Shown: piece after piece, positions 1 to 8,897 of the stretch
How the letters are laid out: every line of letters begins with the position of its first letter
How positions within the stretch are numbered: position 1 is the stretch's first letter
Origin: Syntrophaceae bacterium UBA6112
GTDB lineage: Bacteria > Desulfobacterota > Syntrophia > Syntrophales > UBA5619
Direction of reading: 5' to 3'
Length of the DNA: 45,671 bases
NCBI GenBank assembly: GCA_002423465.1
Contig: DIWG01000033.1
Location: forward strand, 595-46,265
Translations under genes and position numbers: made by a program
Notes under the pieces: model-generated
Seen by the model: only the letters and a program-made list of their open reading frames with translations
Told to the model about the DNA's origin: nothing
Database searches by the model: none

Positions 1-1705
1 CCAGGATGGTGCTCAGGCGGTGGGCGATCACAAAGCTGGTCCGTCCCGCCATGAGTTTCAGCAATGCCTTCTGGATGCGCGCCTCGGTGCGGGTGTCGAC
101 GCTGCTGGTCGCCTCGTCGAGAATCAGGATCGCCGGGTCGGCGAGAATCGCGCGGGCAATGGAGAGAAGCTGCCGCTGCCCCTGGCTGAGGTTTCCGGCC
201 CGCTCCGAGAGAGGATTCCGATAGCCCTGCGGCAATTGGCGAATGAAGGGATCGGCGCCGGCCATTTTGGCCGCCCCAATGCAATCCTCATCGGTGGCCG
301 AAAGCCGCCCATAGCGGATGTTTTCCAGCACCGTTCCCGAGAAGAGGAACGTGTCCTGCAAAACGATCCCCAGCCGGCGGCGCAGGTCGGCTTTCCGGAT
401 GGAGCGGATGTCCGTTCCGTCGATGGTGATGCATCCCCCGTCGATTTCGTAGAAGCGGGTCAGGAGATTGATCAGGGTGGTCTTCCCCGCGCCGGTCGGT
501 CCCACCAGCGCCAACGTCTCCCCTGCCCCGGCCTCAAGGGTCATATCCTTGATGACGGGCGTCCCGGGCCGGTAGCCGAAACGAACCCGGTCAAACCGGA
601 CCTCCCCCCGGATCGCCTCCAGCGGCGCGGCATCCGGGGCGTCGTCCGCCTCGGACGGCGTGTCGATGATCTCAAACACCCGCTCCGCCCCGGCGAGAGC
701 CGACTGGATCGCGTTGTACATGTTGGCGAGCTGTCGCAGCGGGCTGATGAAGTTCTGCGCATAGTTGATGAAGGTTGCGATAATCCCGACGGTCACCAGA
801 CCCTGGAGAGCGAGCCAGCCGCCCAGACCCGCAAGGATGATCACGAAGAAATTTCCCAGAACGTTCGTCAGCGGCATGAGCAGGAAGGCATAGCTGTTGG
901 CCCGGACGGCAGCGCCAAACACCGCCCGATTGCTCCGGCGGAAGGCCTCAATTGCGGACTCGTTCCGGCCAAACGCCCTGACCACCTTCTGCCCGCTGAT
1001 CGCCTCCTCCATCACCCCGTTGAGCCCGCCGAGATGCTTCTGCAGTTCCCGGAACCCCCGGCGCGTGTAGCGGGCGACGAACTCGGTGAACCCGAACATG
1101 ATCGGGACGACCAGGACGGAGGCCAGCGCCAGCCTTACATCGAGAACGAACATCGCCGCCAGGATCCCGACCATGGAAAGGACGCCGGCCAGCAGCGAAG
1201 TGACATTCTGCGAGACGGCCTGGTTGACGGCGTCGATGTCGTTCGTCAGACGGCTCATCAATTCACCCGCCGGCCGGGCATCGAAAAAGCTTATGGGCAG
1301 AGTCTGCATATGGGAGAAAAGATCCCGCCGCAGCGTTTTGAGGGCGCGCTGGGAGACGTCGGCCATCAGCCACGCCGAGACGGCCTGGAAAAGGTTATGG
1401 AGCAGATAGACGAGGAGCATCAAGAGGGAGATCTTCGCCAGCCCGGAGAACTCCTTCACGGCGATGAACCGGTCGATGGCCGCCCCCATCAGGTAGGGGC
1501 CGATCAGCCCGAGAACCGTATAGATTACGATCAGTCCGCAGACCGCAATCAGCATCCCCTTGAATGGGCTCAGGTACGGCAGCAGGCGCCTCAGGGCGTG
1601 CCGCGGGTCGCGGGCCGTTTCGATCTTGTCCCGCATCCCCTGCATGCGCGGCTGCATCGCGGAGCGGATATTGCCGGTGACACGGCCTGCCTTGGCCAAT
1701 TTCAT
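1..1705 (-). CDS. ABC exporter half-transporter, catalytically competent partner (3' end outside window)
   Basis: The start is an ATG at 1705 whose first bases overlap the TGA of the upstream exporter gene (ATGA), so the two are translationally coupled. About 568 codons are visible and the C-terminal tail lies beyond position 1. The N-terminal half carries the usual six-helix exporter membrane domain (contains FFDARPAGELMSRLTND). The nucleotide-binding domain has Walker A GPTGAGKTT, signature LSQGQ, Walker B LILDE with the catalytic Glu, and H-loop AHRLST. The signature deviates (Gln for the second residue), whereas Walker B and the switch His are canonical. The upstream partner shows the opposite pattern, as expected for TM287/288- or LmrCD-type heterodimers with one degenerate and one active ATP site. 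Probable drug or lipid exporter of the inner membrane; substrate unknown. Confidence 0.93.
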   Translation of the reverse strand, partial: MKLAKAGRVTGNIRSAMQPRMQGMRDKIETARDPRHALRRLLPYLSPFKGMLIAVCGLIVIYTVLGLIGPYLMGAAIDRFIAVKEFSGLAKISLLMLLVYLLHNLFQAVSAWLMADVSQRALKTLRRDLFSHMQTLPISFFDARPAGELMSRLTNDIDAVNQAVSQNVTSLLAGVLSMVGILAAMFVLDVRLALASVLVVPIMFGFTEFVARYTRRGFRELQKHLGGLNGVMEEAISGQKVVRAFGRNESAIEAFRRSNRAVFGAAVRANSYAFLLMPLTNVLGNFFVIILAGLGGWLALQGLVTVGIIATFINYAQNFISPLRQLANMYNAIQSALAGAERVFEIIDTPSEADDAPDAAPLEAIRGEVRFDRVRFGYRPGTPVIKDMTLEAGAGETLALVGPTGAGKTTLINLLTRFYEIDGGCITIDGTDIRSIRKADLRRRLGIVLQDTFLFSGTVLENIRYGRLSATDEDCIGAAKMAGADPFIRQLPQGYRNPLSERAGNLSQGQRQLLSIARAILADPAILILDEATSSVDTRTEARIQKALLKLMAGRTSFVIAHRLSTIL

Positions 1706-3483
1706 GGGGAAACCTCCCGTGCGCCGCCTGCCGTCGCCTCTTCTGGGTCTATGTCATTGCCCAATTGGGATTCGAAGATCTCCCGGTAGATCGGGCAGGC
1801 AGCGATCAACTCCCCGTGCGACCCCTCCGCCGCGATCCGCCCATTTTCGAGGACGACGATCTTGTCCGCCTTCAGCACGGTGCTGATCCGCTGCGCGACC
1901 ACCAGCGTCGTGTGCCGGCGCATCCGGGTCTCCAGCGCCTCCTGGATCCGCGTTTCGGTCTCCACGTCCACGGCGCTGGTGCTGTCGTCGAGAATCAGAA
2001 TCGTGGGCCGCATCAGCAGCGCCCGCGCGATCGCGATCCGCTGCTTCTGGCCTCCGGAAAGGTTCACGCCGCGCTCTTCGATGTGGGTGTCATACCCCTG
2101 GGGGAGCGCCAAAATGAAGTCGTGGGCCTGGGCCGCTTCGGCTGCCGCGAAGATCTCTCCGTCTCCGGCGCCGGGAACGCCGTAGCGGATGTTGTCCCGC
2201 ACCGTGCCGGAAAACAGGACCGTCTCCTGCGGCACGATCCCGATCCGGGCCAGGAGCGATTCCTGCCTGAGCCGGCGAATGTCGATCCCGTCGAGCATGA
2301 TCCTTCCCGCGGTCACATCGTAGAAACGCGGCACGAGGTTGACCAGCGTCGATTTCCCCGAACCGGTCGATCCGAGAAAGGCGACGGTCTGACCCGGCTC
2401 GATGGTCAGATCGATCTGATCCAGGACGGATTCGGCGTTTTCGCCCCGGTAGCGGAAAGAGACGTTTTCAAAGACCAGCCGCCCCGGGGCCGTTTCGGGC
2501 AGGGAGATTGCGTCCGGGGCATCCCGGACATCCGGAACGGTGTCGAGCACTTCGTTGATGCGCCGGGCCGAAACGATCCCGCCGGCCCAGATATTGGACA
2601 GGATCGTCATCATGATGAGCGGCGTCATGGTCGTCAGCAGGTAGTTCGTGAAAGCGACGATCTGCCCGACCGACAGATCCCCCCGGACGGACTCGATTCC
2701 GCCCGCCCAGATGACGATGACCATGCCGATATTCACGCACATCATCAGAACGGGCGACATGGTCGAAACGACTTGCAGAACCCGCACCGAATGGCCCGTG
2801 TAGGCCTCGTTGGCCCGCTCGAAGCGCTCACCTTCGAAATCGTCCCGAACGAAAGATTTGACCAGCCGCACCCCGGCGATGTTCTCCTGCAGTACGGTAT
2901 TGAGCCCGTCCAGCTTCTGCTGCACGGACCGGAAGAGCGGTTCCATCCGGATGACGAAGAATACGATGATTGCGGAGGTGACGAGCAAAAGCGGCAGCAG
3001 GATCAAGGCCAGACTGGGACTGGTGCTGACCATCAGGATGAGGCTTCCGATCATCAGCAGCGGGGCGCGCGTCCCGATCCGGAGCGAAACCAGCACCACG
3101 CGTTGAACGGCATTCGCGTCGCTGGTCAGGCGGACCATCAACTGGCCGGTCTTCTGTTCATCCAGATTGGCGAATGAGAAGGTCTGGATCCGGGTGAAAA
3201 GCGCGTCGCGCAGGTCGCGGGCCACGCTCTCCCCGACTTGCACGGAGAGGATGTTGTTGCCGACGGCAAGCAGCATGCTCACAAGAGAGATGCCGAGCAT
3301 CAGGAGCGCGGTCCGGATGACGACCTGCTGGTCGTTCTGCCCGATCCCCTGATCGATGATCCGTTGGACCAGCCGGGGAATCGCCAGGTCCAGGAAGACG
3401 AGCGCAGTCAGGAGGACCAGGGCCAGAACGGAGCGCTTCCAGTAGGGCCTGACGAAAAAGGCAAGTTTGAGGATCGGGTCCAT
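1702..3483 (-). CDS. ABC exporter half-transporter, degenerate-site partner
   Basis: This 593-residue protein has a full exporter architecture: membrane domain to about residue 300, then a nucleotide-binding domain with Walker A GSTGSGKST (371-379), canonical signature LSGGQ (475-479) and Walker B ILILDD (495-500). The residue after the Walker B Asp is Asp500, not the catalytic Glu, and the H-loop reads AQRIST with Gln531 in place of His. These are the substitutions known from TM287 of the TM287/288 heterodimer, where one ATP site is degenerate. The next gene overlaps by 4 bases and supplies the canonical residues, so the two very likely form a heterodimer in the inner membrane. The ATG at 3483 has only a weak ribosome binding site. 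Substrate unknown. Confidence 0.93.
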   Translation of the reverse strand: MDPILKLAFFVRPYWKRSVLALVLLTALVFLDLAIPRLVQRIIDQGIGQNDQQVVIRTALLMLGISLVSMLLAVGNNILSVQVGESVARDLRDALFTRIQTFSFANLDEQKTGQLMVRLTSDANAVQRVVLVSLRIGTRAPLLMIGSLILMVSTSPSLALILLPLLLVTSAIIVFFVIRMEPLFRSVQQKLDGLNTVLQENIAGVRLVKSFVRDDFEGERFERANEAYTGHSVRVLQVVSTMSPVLMMCVNIGMVIVIWAGGIESVRGDLSVGQIVAFTNYLLTTMTPLIMMTILSNIWAGGIVSARRINEVLDTVPDVRDAPDAISLPETAPGRLVFENVSFRYRGENAESVLDQIDLTIEPGQTVAFLGSTGSGKSTLVNLVPRFYDVTAGRIMLDGIDIRRLRQESLLARIGIVPQETVLFSGTVRDNIRYGVPGAGDGEIFAAAEAAQAHDFILALPQGYDTHIEERGVNLSGGQKQRIAIARALLMRPTILILDDSTSAVDVETETRIQEALETRMRRHTTLVVAQRISTVLKADKIVVLENGRIAAEGSHGELIAACPIYREIFESQLGNDIDPEEATAGGAREVSP

Positions 3484-3635
3484 CTTGGATCACCGGGGTC
3501 TCAGGGATGTCCATGAATACATCCGTGAGACCCGGATTGTCCAGCGCTTTGGCAAAGATATCCCCCCGGAAAACGGAAACGGTACCCCTTTCTATGTTAT
3601 TTCTGGATCTTTTCCGGGAGCCGAGTTTTGCGGCC

Positions 3636-5858
3636 TCAGTTGGCGCGGGGCTGTCTGTAGTACCATTGCATCTGCCCGGCGCCGCTCTCTTCATCCACGT
3701 TCTCCTCGGCGATCAGCTTCTCGCCCCGGGCAGGCGGCAGAACCTCCTTGAGCTTCCACGCACCGTCCAGCCGGCCGAATGTCCAGTATTCCTCGAAAGG
3801 AGTCACGTATTGCTGCTCGCTCAGGATCTGATTCCCCTTGCGGACAATTTTCTGGGCGTGGGCGCTGATGCGCACGGTGAACTCATCCCGTGCCGGATCG
3901 GTGAAATTCCGGACCAGGATCAGCTCCGCCTTGCGCACGCAAAGGTTCCTGAATTCCACATTCATCCCCCCCATCCGCCCTTGCAGGATCTGCTTGCGCA
4001 GATTTTCCGCCACGTCCCGGAACAGGTCCGCTTCGGGCGCCTGCGCCGGATCGCCCGACTCCCGCGCCAGAAATACGCTTAAGAATATCTGGCGCGCCCG
4101 CTCGATCATCTGCCGGCGATTCCAGAGCTTGTCCGTCCGGACGAGGAAGTTCAACAGGCGATCGATGCGCGTTGCCTTTTCCTCGGCGCCCTTCTCCAGC
4201 CAAGGCCCCGCTTTTCCATCCTTCCCGGCCGCTCTGCCGTAAACCCCCTGGACGGTTTGATCGGTCAGCATCTCGACGAAATTCTCCTCCTTGAGGAGAT
4301 CGGACTCGCCGGATTGCTCAATCTCCCGGAGCAGCCAACGGTCCCCCTGGCGCTGAAACGTCCAGAACTCCTGGAAACGGGCGGAACTCTCGTCTCCCCG
4401 CAGAAATTTTTGATTGCGGTCATCCACGTAGTAATCGACAGCCGAGGCGGTGATCAGAGCGCTGAATTCCCGCTGATCGCTCTTCTCCGCATAGCGGACA
4501 TTGACGATATCCACCTTCTCCACCCGGAGGTCGTCAATCCGGTTGATCTCGTGATTCCGGGCCATCCCCCGGAGCTGGGCCGTATGCTGACGGAACAGGG
4601 CCTGCATGAGGAGCGGTTCCATCGGACCATAATCGCGCTTTCCCCAGCACTCCTGCAGCTTGCGAAACGTCGATTCGACCAGTTTACGCAATTCCTGCGG
4701 AGAGAGCGATGGATCCTGTTTGCTGAGAAAATCGAGGAGTTTCTCCGTTTTTACGGCTTTTTTCGCCACCGCCGCGGGAGGGTAAAGATAGTCCAGGTTT
4801 TCGCTTTTCGAGTTTTTGTTCTGCACCGCCGCCACAACGAGAATGATCAGAATAACAATAAAAACAAAGAAGATGATAAAAGAAACGCCGTCGCCGCCGG
4901 ATCCGGAGCGGCTGGAACCGGACCTGCTGGAGCTGGAACGACTGAACCCTCCTCCCCCGCCTCCGCCGCCTTTGTTATGCACGGCGATGCCGCCGGCAAA
5001 GAAGGTGTTCGGATGATCGGTCTGAAGGTTGAAAACAGGGACGCGCTCCCGAACCCTTTGAATCGATACAATGCGCTGTTCGGACAGGGACCGCCCTTCC
5101 CGGGCAAAAATAAGGTCGCCCGGCTTGAGGATATCGAGCGTTTTGAAGGCGCCCTGGCCGACATAGAAGGGATGTTCCGCGGTGGCCCGGATGGTTTGCC
5201 GTTCGGTCGTGAGAATGACATATTCATCGACGGTATGGCGGAGGATCTTTCTCACCTTCGTCTGAACAATCCGCCCTTCCGGCGAATAGGCCAGCACCGG
5301 ATCCCCCGGCCGGACGGCGCTGATCGGCTTTTCGGCGCCGTCGGGTTGAAGAATCAGGCTCTCGGGAAGAAAGCACCCCTTGTTGTGAACGACGATGCCC
5401 GCCGGAATGAACGTCCCGCCGGGCATCACCATCAGATTGTACGCTGTTTGATTTCCCCGGACAGGTTGAATGGAACGGATGGGAACCGCGACCAGTTTCC
5501 CATGACGCATCCGGTAAACCCGGTCGCCGACCTTCAGCAGCCGGGCGATGCGGTACTCTCCGGACCCCGTCATTACCGGATGCTCCGGGGTGATCGCCAT
5601 CCTTGAGTCCCCGGCAAGGATTTCCAGGGAGTGGTCCGTCCCGGTCTCGGTCAGCGCCTGTACCGTTCCCGCCCGGAGTTTCCCTTCCACGACGCTCCAG
5701 ACCGAGTCGCCGACGCGCAGGCTCTCGATGGCGGTCGCACCGGCCGGGGTCGGAATCGGGGTGCCCCTTGCCAGACAACCGCCGCCGCCTCGCGCCCAAG
5801 CGGGAACCGAAGCCGCCAATACAAACAGCATTGCTGCCAGGAGAGCCTTTTTTTTCAT
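3636..5858 (-). CDS. Exported membrane protein with two tandem Hint (intein-like) domains and two Tim44-like domains
   Basis: I chose the ATG at 5858 because it begins a classical signal peptide (MKKKALLAAMLFVLAASVPAW); the frame stays open to 5936 without a convincing site. In the 740-residue product: signal peptide 1-22; Gly-rich GGGG (24-27); Hint domain 1 from Cys28 to His158-Asn159, with a TPEHP block (T90, H93); a two-residue linker Lys-Gly; Hint domain 2 from Cys162 to His294-Asn295, with TAEHP (T226, H229); a poly-Gly/Ser stretch (297-323); one membrane helix about 326-345; then two Tim44-like domains (about 366-505 and 560-720) with matching EFWTF and EYWTF segments. Both Hint domains keep the N-terminal Cys and terminal His-Asn needed for self-cleavage, but each is followed by Lys rather than Cys/Ser/Thr. 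It is last in an operon after lemA and a DUF350 gene. Function unknown. Confidence 0.88.
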   Translation of the reverse strand: MKKKALLAAMLFVLAASVPAWARGGGGCLARGTPIPTPAGATAIESLRVGDSVWSVVEGKLRAGTVQALTETGTDHSLEILAGDSRMAITPEHPVMTGSGEYRIARLLKVGDRVYRMRHGKLVAVPIRSIQPVRGNQTAYNLMVMPGGTFIPAGIVVHNKGCFLPESLILQPDGAEKPISAVRPGDPVLAYSPEGRIVQTKVRKILRHTVDEYVILTTERQTIRATAEHPFYVGQGAFKTLDILKPGDLIFAREGRSLSEQRIVSIQRVRERVPVFNLQTDHPNTFFAGGIAVHNKGGGGGGGGFSRSSSSRSGSSRSGSGGDGVSFIIFFVFIVILIILVVAAVQNKNSKSENLDYLYPPAAVAKKAVKTEKLLDFLSKQDPSLSPQELRKLVESTFRKLQECWGKRDYGPMEPLLMQALFRQHTAQLRGMARNHEINRIDDLRVEKVDIVNVRYAEKSDQREFSALITASAVDYYVDDRNQKFLRGDESSARFQEFWTFQRQGDRWLLREIEQSGESDLLKEENFVEMLTDQTVQGVYGRAAGKDGKAGPWLEKGAEEKATRIDRLLNFLVRTDKLWNRRQMIERARQIFLSVFLARESGDPAQAPEADLFRDVAENLRKQILQGRMGGMNVEFRNLCVRKAELILVRNFTDPARDEFTVRISAHAQKIVRKGNQILSEQQYVTPFEEYWTFGRLDGAWKLKEVLPPARGEKLIAEENVDEESGAGQMQWYYRQPRAN

Positions 5859-5889
5859 GGACTTGTTCCGATGATTCGCTCGATTTGCA

Positions 5890-6159
5890 TCAATGGAGCG
5901 CGGACAGGACACCGCCCAACACCGCGGCAGCCACAACCATGCTCACGCCGAGGATGCAGGCCGCCACGATCCGGCTGTAGTATTCCGCCACGGCCCTGTT
6001 TCCCCGGGCAATTTCCTTCTCTTCATCGATGTTGGGGGTCAAGCGGCACATCAGCCTCGTCACCACCACCGAAGCGAGCAGGATCAGCGCCATGCCGACC
6101 AGACCGCCCACCACCGAAAAGATCACCGACCAGCCAATGTTGCTCATCGTTTCCGTCAT
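5890..6159 (-). CDS. DUF350-family small membrane protein
   Basis: The product is 89 residues with two hydrophobic segments (about 9-36 and 63-87) separated by a charged stretch containing DEEKEIARGNRAVAEYYSR, which resembles the conserved region of DUF350/YjfL-like inner-membrane proteins. The ATG at 6159 follows a purine-rich AAGGGGG ribosome binding site. It sits between lemA (61 bases upstream) and the Hint/Tim44 gene (31 bases downstream), so the three are probably one transcript. LemA and DUF350 genes are known to travel together in envelope-associated operons; the biochemical role is not established. The family assignment is by eye and could be wrong; that it is a real small membrane protein is fairly certain. 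Confidence 0.72.
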   Translation of the reverse strand: MTETMSNIGWSVIFSVVGGLVGMALILLASVVVTRLMCRLTPNIDEEKEIARGNRAVAEYYSRIVAACILGVSMVVAAAVLGGVLSALH

Positions 6160-6219
6160 TTCAACCCCCTTCTCTCAGCGACAAGAGTCAGATTTCAACG
6201 GTAAACCGCCGTCTTGGGC

Positions 6220-6768
6220 TCAAAACTTGACCTGTGGGACTGCGCGTTCCCCGGTCTCCTCCAGTTGGAAGAAAGCCTCCGCCTGGAAGTTAAACATACC
6301 GGCAATCACGTTGCCGGGAAACATCTCCACCCGGTTTTTGTACCGCATGGCCGCATCGTTGTAATATTGTCGGGAAAAACCGATCTTGTTCTCCGTCGCC
6401 GCCAGCTCTTCCTGCAGTGCGATAAAGCTCTGGTTTGCTTTCAGGTCAGGATAGGCCTCCGCCAGGGCGAAGAGGGATCGCAGGGACTGGGTCAGCGCGT
6501 TTTCGATCTTCGCCCTCTCTTCGACGCTTCCCGTAAACGCCGCCGCCTGCTGGCGCGCCCGGACGACTTCATCGAAGGTTTTCCGTTCGTGAGCGGCATA
6601 ACCCTTGACGGACTCGATCAGGTTGGGAATCAGGTCATGCCGCCGCTTAAGCTGCACATCAATGGCGCTCCACGCATTTTTGACCTCGTTGCGGGCGCCG
6701 ACAAGACCGTTGTACAGGATCATGGCCAGAATGCCCAAAACGACGAGGCCGAGAATAAGGATAATCAT
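6220..6768 (-). CDS. lemA: LemA family protein
   Basis: The 182-residue product has an N-terminal membrane anchor (MIILILGLVVLGILAMILY) followed by the typical LemA helical domain: NAWSAIDVQLKRRHDLIPNL, then LIESVKGYAAHE, AYPDLKANQSF and a C-terminal MFNFQAEAFF segment. The frame opens at 6837, but the ATG at 6768 is preceded by GGAGGGG at a good distance and gives the family's normal length and N-terminus, so I take that start. LemA proteins are membrane-anchored with an extracytoplasmic coiled bundle; their function is poorly defined. Here it is first in an apparent operon with the DUF350 protein and the Hint/Tim44 protein. Confidence 0.93.
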   Translation of the reverse strand: MIILILGLVVLGILAMILYNGLVGARNEVKNAWSAIDVQLKRRHDLIPNLIESVKGYAAHERKTFDEVVRARQQAAAFTGSVEERAKIENALTQSLRSLFALAEAYPDLKANQSFIALQEELAATENKIGFSRQYYNDAAMRYKNRVEMFPGNVIAGMFNFQAEAFFQLEETGERAVPQVKF

Positions 6769-7119
6769 AACATACCCCTCCATTTTGATTCGAGTAGATC
6801 CGCTTTTTCCAATGACTTCCGTTTCATTTTGACGCATCGGGAGTCCGGGTTTTTAACGGTGCCGATCTTCTTCAACCCCGTATCGCAGGACCCGGTCCCT
6901 TAAAGAACCGGGGATCAGATATTTTTCTTTTTTGAGTTGTAAACTTCGGATGATGCGTCGATTTGTCGATCACTATGGGGAAATTTTTTCCTGAAATCAA
7001 GAAAAAATCTGTTCCCTTGCAAAATAGGACGATATGACATAGAAAATCACAAACAACCCTGTTTGTGAGTCAATGAAAAATGCCGCATCAGGATCATTGC
7101 AGAAGAGGATACAGTAGTC
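6769..7119. other. Divergent intergenic region with stem-loops
   Basis: This 351-base gap lies between the lemA operon (minus) and the LysM gene (plus), so it should hold both promoters, but I see no clear sigma-70 pair. Two inverted repeats stand out. At 6978-7016 the arms ATTTTTTC (6983-6990) and GAAAAAAT (7001-7008) pair, and the stem extends outward through GGGAA/TTCCC after a 3-base bulge. At 7047-7068 the 8-base arms TCACAAAC and GTTTGTGA flank a 6-base loop about 50 bases before the plus-strand start. Either could be an operator or transcript structure. No small gene was convincing. Confidence 0.4.
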
Positions 7120-8892
7120 ATGACGTTGATTTCTGTTCATATCTTTCCAAGCTGCAGGCAGACGGCCCAAGGGAGGCATTTTCCGGATGACCGGCAGCGC
7201 ACCGGGAGATTCTCCGCTCGAATTTTCTGCCGTGCCGCCGGCAGGATGATTACCGTCCTTCTTCTGTCGGTCCTGCTCTCTGCCCCGCTTCAGGCGCGAG
7301 AAGACAGCGCCCGGATCTTTTTTCAGAAGACGGCCGGCAGCGGCAAGAGCCGAGTCCATGTGGTAAAAAAGGGAGAGTGGATAGCCGCCATCCTTCGGAG
7401 CCGATTCGGGGACAAACCGATCCCTTACGCCCTGATCCGTCGCTTGAACCCCGGGATTCTGAATCTGAACCGGATCTACCCCGGACAGAGGATCGTCCTT
7501 CCGGTCGCCGGAGATTCGGAACCTCCCGTATCGCCCCCCGCCAACCTCACGGAAATCGATTCCCAACCTGTCATTTACCGGATACAAGAGGGGGATTCGA
7601 TCAGCCGGATCATCCTGTCTGAATTGGGCTTTCGCCCGGCGGAAACCCTTCGGGCCTATCGTCTGATCCGCAAGCTGAATCCGGGAATTCCGGATCTGAA
7701 CCGGCTTCAGGTTGGGCAGACCCTCCGCATGCCCCAGAAACCCGATCTTCCGGCCGCCCCGCCGACGGATCCCTTGAAGACCGCCTCCGTAACGACGGCA
7801 AAGTCCGGGACAGAGACCGCCGTCGGGACGCCTACGACCACGGATGCCTGGCAGGGGATCATCCCACAGGTGATCAAACGCATGCGGGGAACGGTCACAG
7901 CTTCGGGAAATTATTTCATCCCCCTGCAGGAAACCACACAGATGACCATCGACTGCTCCCAGATTCCGGTCGTCGAATTGGATGATGGAACGACGGTTCT
8001 TCTCGATTATGGAAACCGACTGTCGGAGAATTTGAAAGGACTGATCCGTCAATCCTGGACGAATTATGCCTTTCTGACCTCGGAAGAACTTCGTGATGAA
8101 ATCGCATCCTTGAACGGCATTGTGCGCCATTCTCGAAATTACCGGATGGTTCGGGCCGATCAACCGCTTACAGTGACTCTGAAACCGGAAATTCTCGTCT
8201 TCCCCGATTGGGTCATCAGGGGTAAAGAGACCGCCGGCACGGCCTACCTTCAGGGGCTTTTCCTTCTCGAACGGGATGAACGCCCCCTTCCGGAAGATGC
8301 AAGGGTTTTCCTCGAGAAAAGCGGCGTTGCCGTAACGGAGATCGCCGGAGACCATACGGTCTCTTCCCGGGAAACAACGCCCCCATTGCAACCGATCACT
8401 GCGGACCTGCAAAACTTGACGGGCATCGCCCTTGCGGAACGGCTTCTTGCGCTCCTCGGTGAATCGCCGGTCCGGAATGCGGATGTCGTGGTTTTCGACC
8501 AGGCCCGCAACGGTTTCAACCTCTCCGTAACGGCCGATCTCCTTCTCCGAAAGGGAGAAAAACGGCTCATTCTGCATACGAAGAAACTGCCCGAAAAGTT
8601 CGTCCAGGTTCTCCGGGAGGCGGGCACGGAGGTGCTCACGATCGGAGAGAAAGAGCAGGGACGGGCTCTGGTCGAAAGCGTGCTTCAGGGATTGGGCATC
8701 CCTGTCTCCTTCGGTTATTATACTTTCCGGATTCCCGAAGAGGGCAAACGCCCGCGGCTTACGGCCTCTTTTTCCGCCCTGCGGGCAATAAACAATGGGG
8801 AACCCATTTACCTGATCGATTTCGATGTCCCTCCCGCAGGCCTGCCGTTTCTCAACGGCCGACGGGGAGGACGCGTCATTCGATACCCATAG
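7120..8892 (+). CDS. LysM-repeat exported protein of unknown function
   Basis: The product is 590 residues from the ATG at 7120, which has an AGAGG-like site 11 bases upstream. An inner ATG at 7246 starts exactly at a signal-peptide-like segment (MITVLLLSVLLSAPLQA) but lacks a spaced ribosome binding site, so the start is uncertain. Two LysM-like repeats follow: HVVKKGEWIAAILRSRFG through IYPGQRIVLP, and YRIQEGDSISRIILSELGF through LQVGQTLRMP. LysM modules bind peptidoglycan, so the protein probably works at the cell wall. The C-terminal roughly 330 residues, including GTTVLLDYGNRLSENLKG and a section on pI-like turns such as RKGEKRLILHTKKLP, match no family I can name. The stop is 5 bases before the PP-loop ATPase gene, implying co-translation. 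Confidence 0.85.
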   Translation: MTLISVHIFPSCRQTAQGRHFPDDRQRTGRFSARIFCRAAGRMITVLLLSVLLSAPLQAREDSARIFFQKTAGSGKSRVHVVKKGEWIAAILRSRFGDKPIPYALIRRLNPGILNLNRIYPGQRIVLPVAGDSEPPVSPPANLTEIDSQPVIYRIQEGDSISRIILSELGFRPAETLRAYRLIRKLNPGIPDLNRLQVGQTLRMPQKPDLPAAPPTDPLKTASVTTAKSGTETAVGTPTTTDAWQGIIPQVIKRMRGTVTASGNYFIPLQETTQMTIDCSQIPVVELDDGTTVLLDYGNRLSENLKGLIRQSWTNYAFLTSEELRDEIASLNGIVRHSRNYRMVRADQPLTVTLKPEILVFPDWVIRGKETAGTAYLQGLFLLERDERPLPEDARVFLEKSGVAVTEIAGDHTVSSRETTPPLQPITADLQNLTGIALAERLLALLGESPVRNADVVVFDQARNGFNLSVTADLLLRKGEKRLILHTKKLPEKFVQVLREAGTEVLTIGEKEQGRALVESVLQGLGIPVSFGYYTFRIPEEGKRPRLTASFSALRAINNGEPIYLIDFDVPPAGLPFLNGRRGGRVIRYP

Positions 8893-8897
8893 AAGGT

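Noticed and set aside
20..1789. Long open frame on the plus strand opposite the ABC exporter gene
   Set aside because: The minus strand encodes a clear ABC transporter with all motifs; the plus-strand product is Pro/Arg/Gly/Asp-rich with no domain, a typical antisense shadow in high-G+C DNA.
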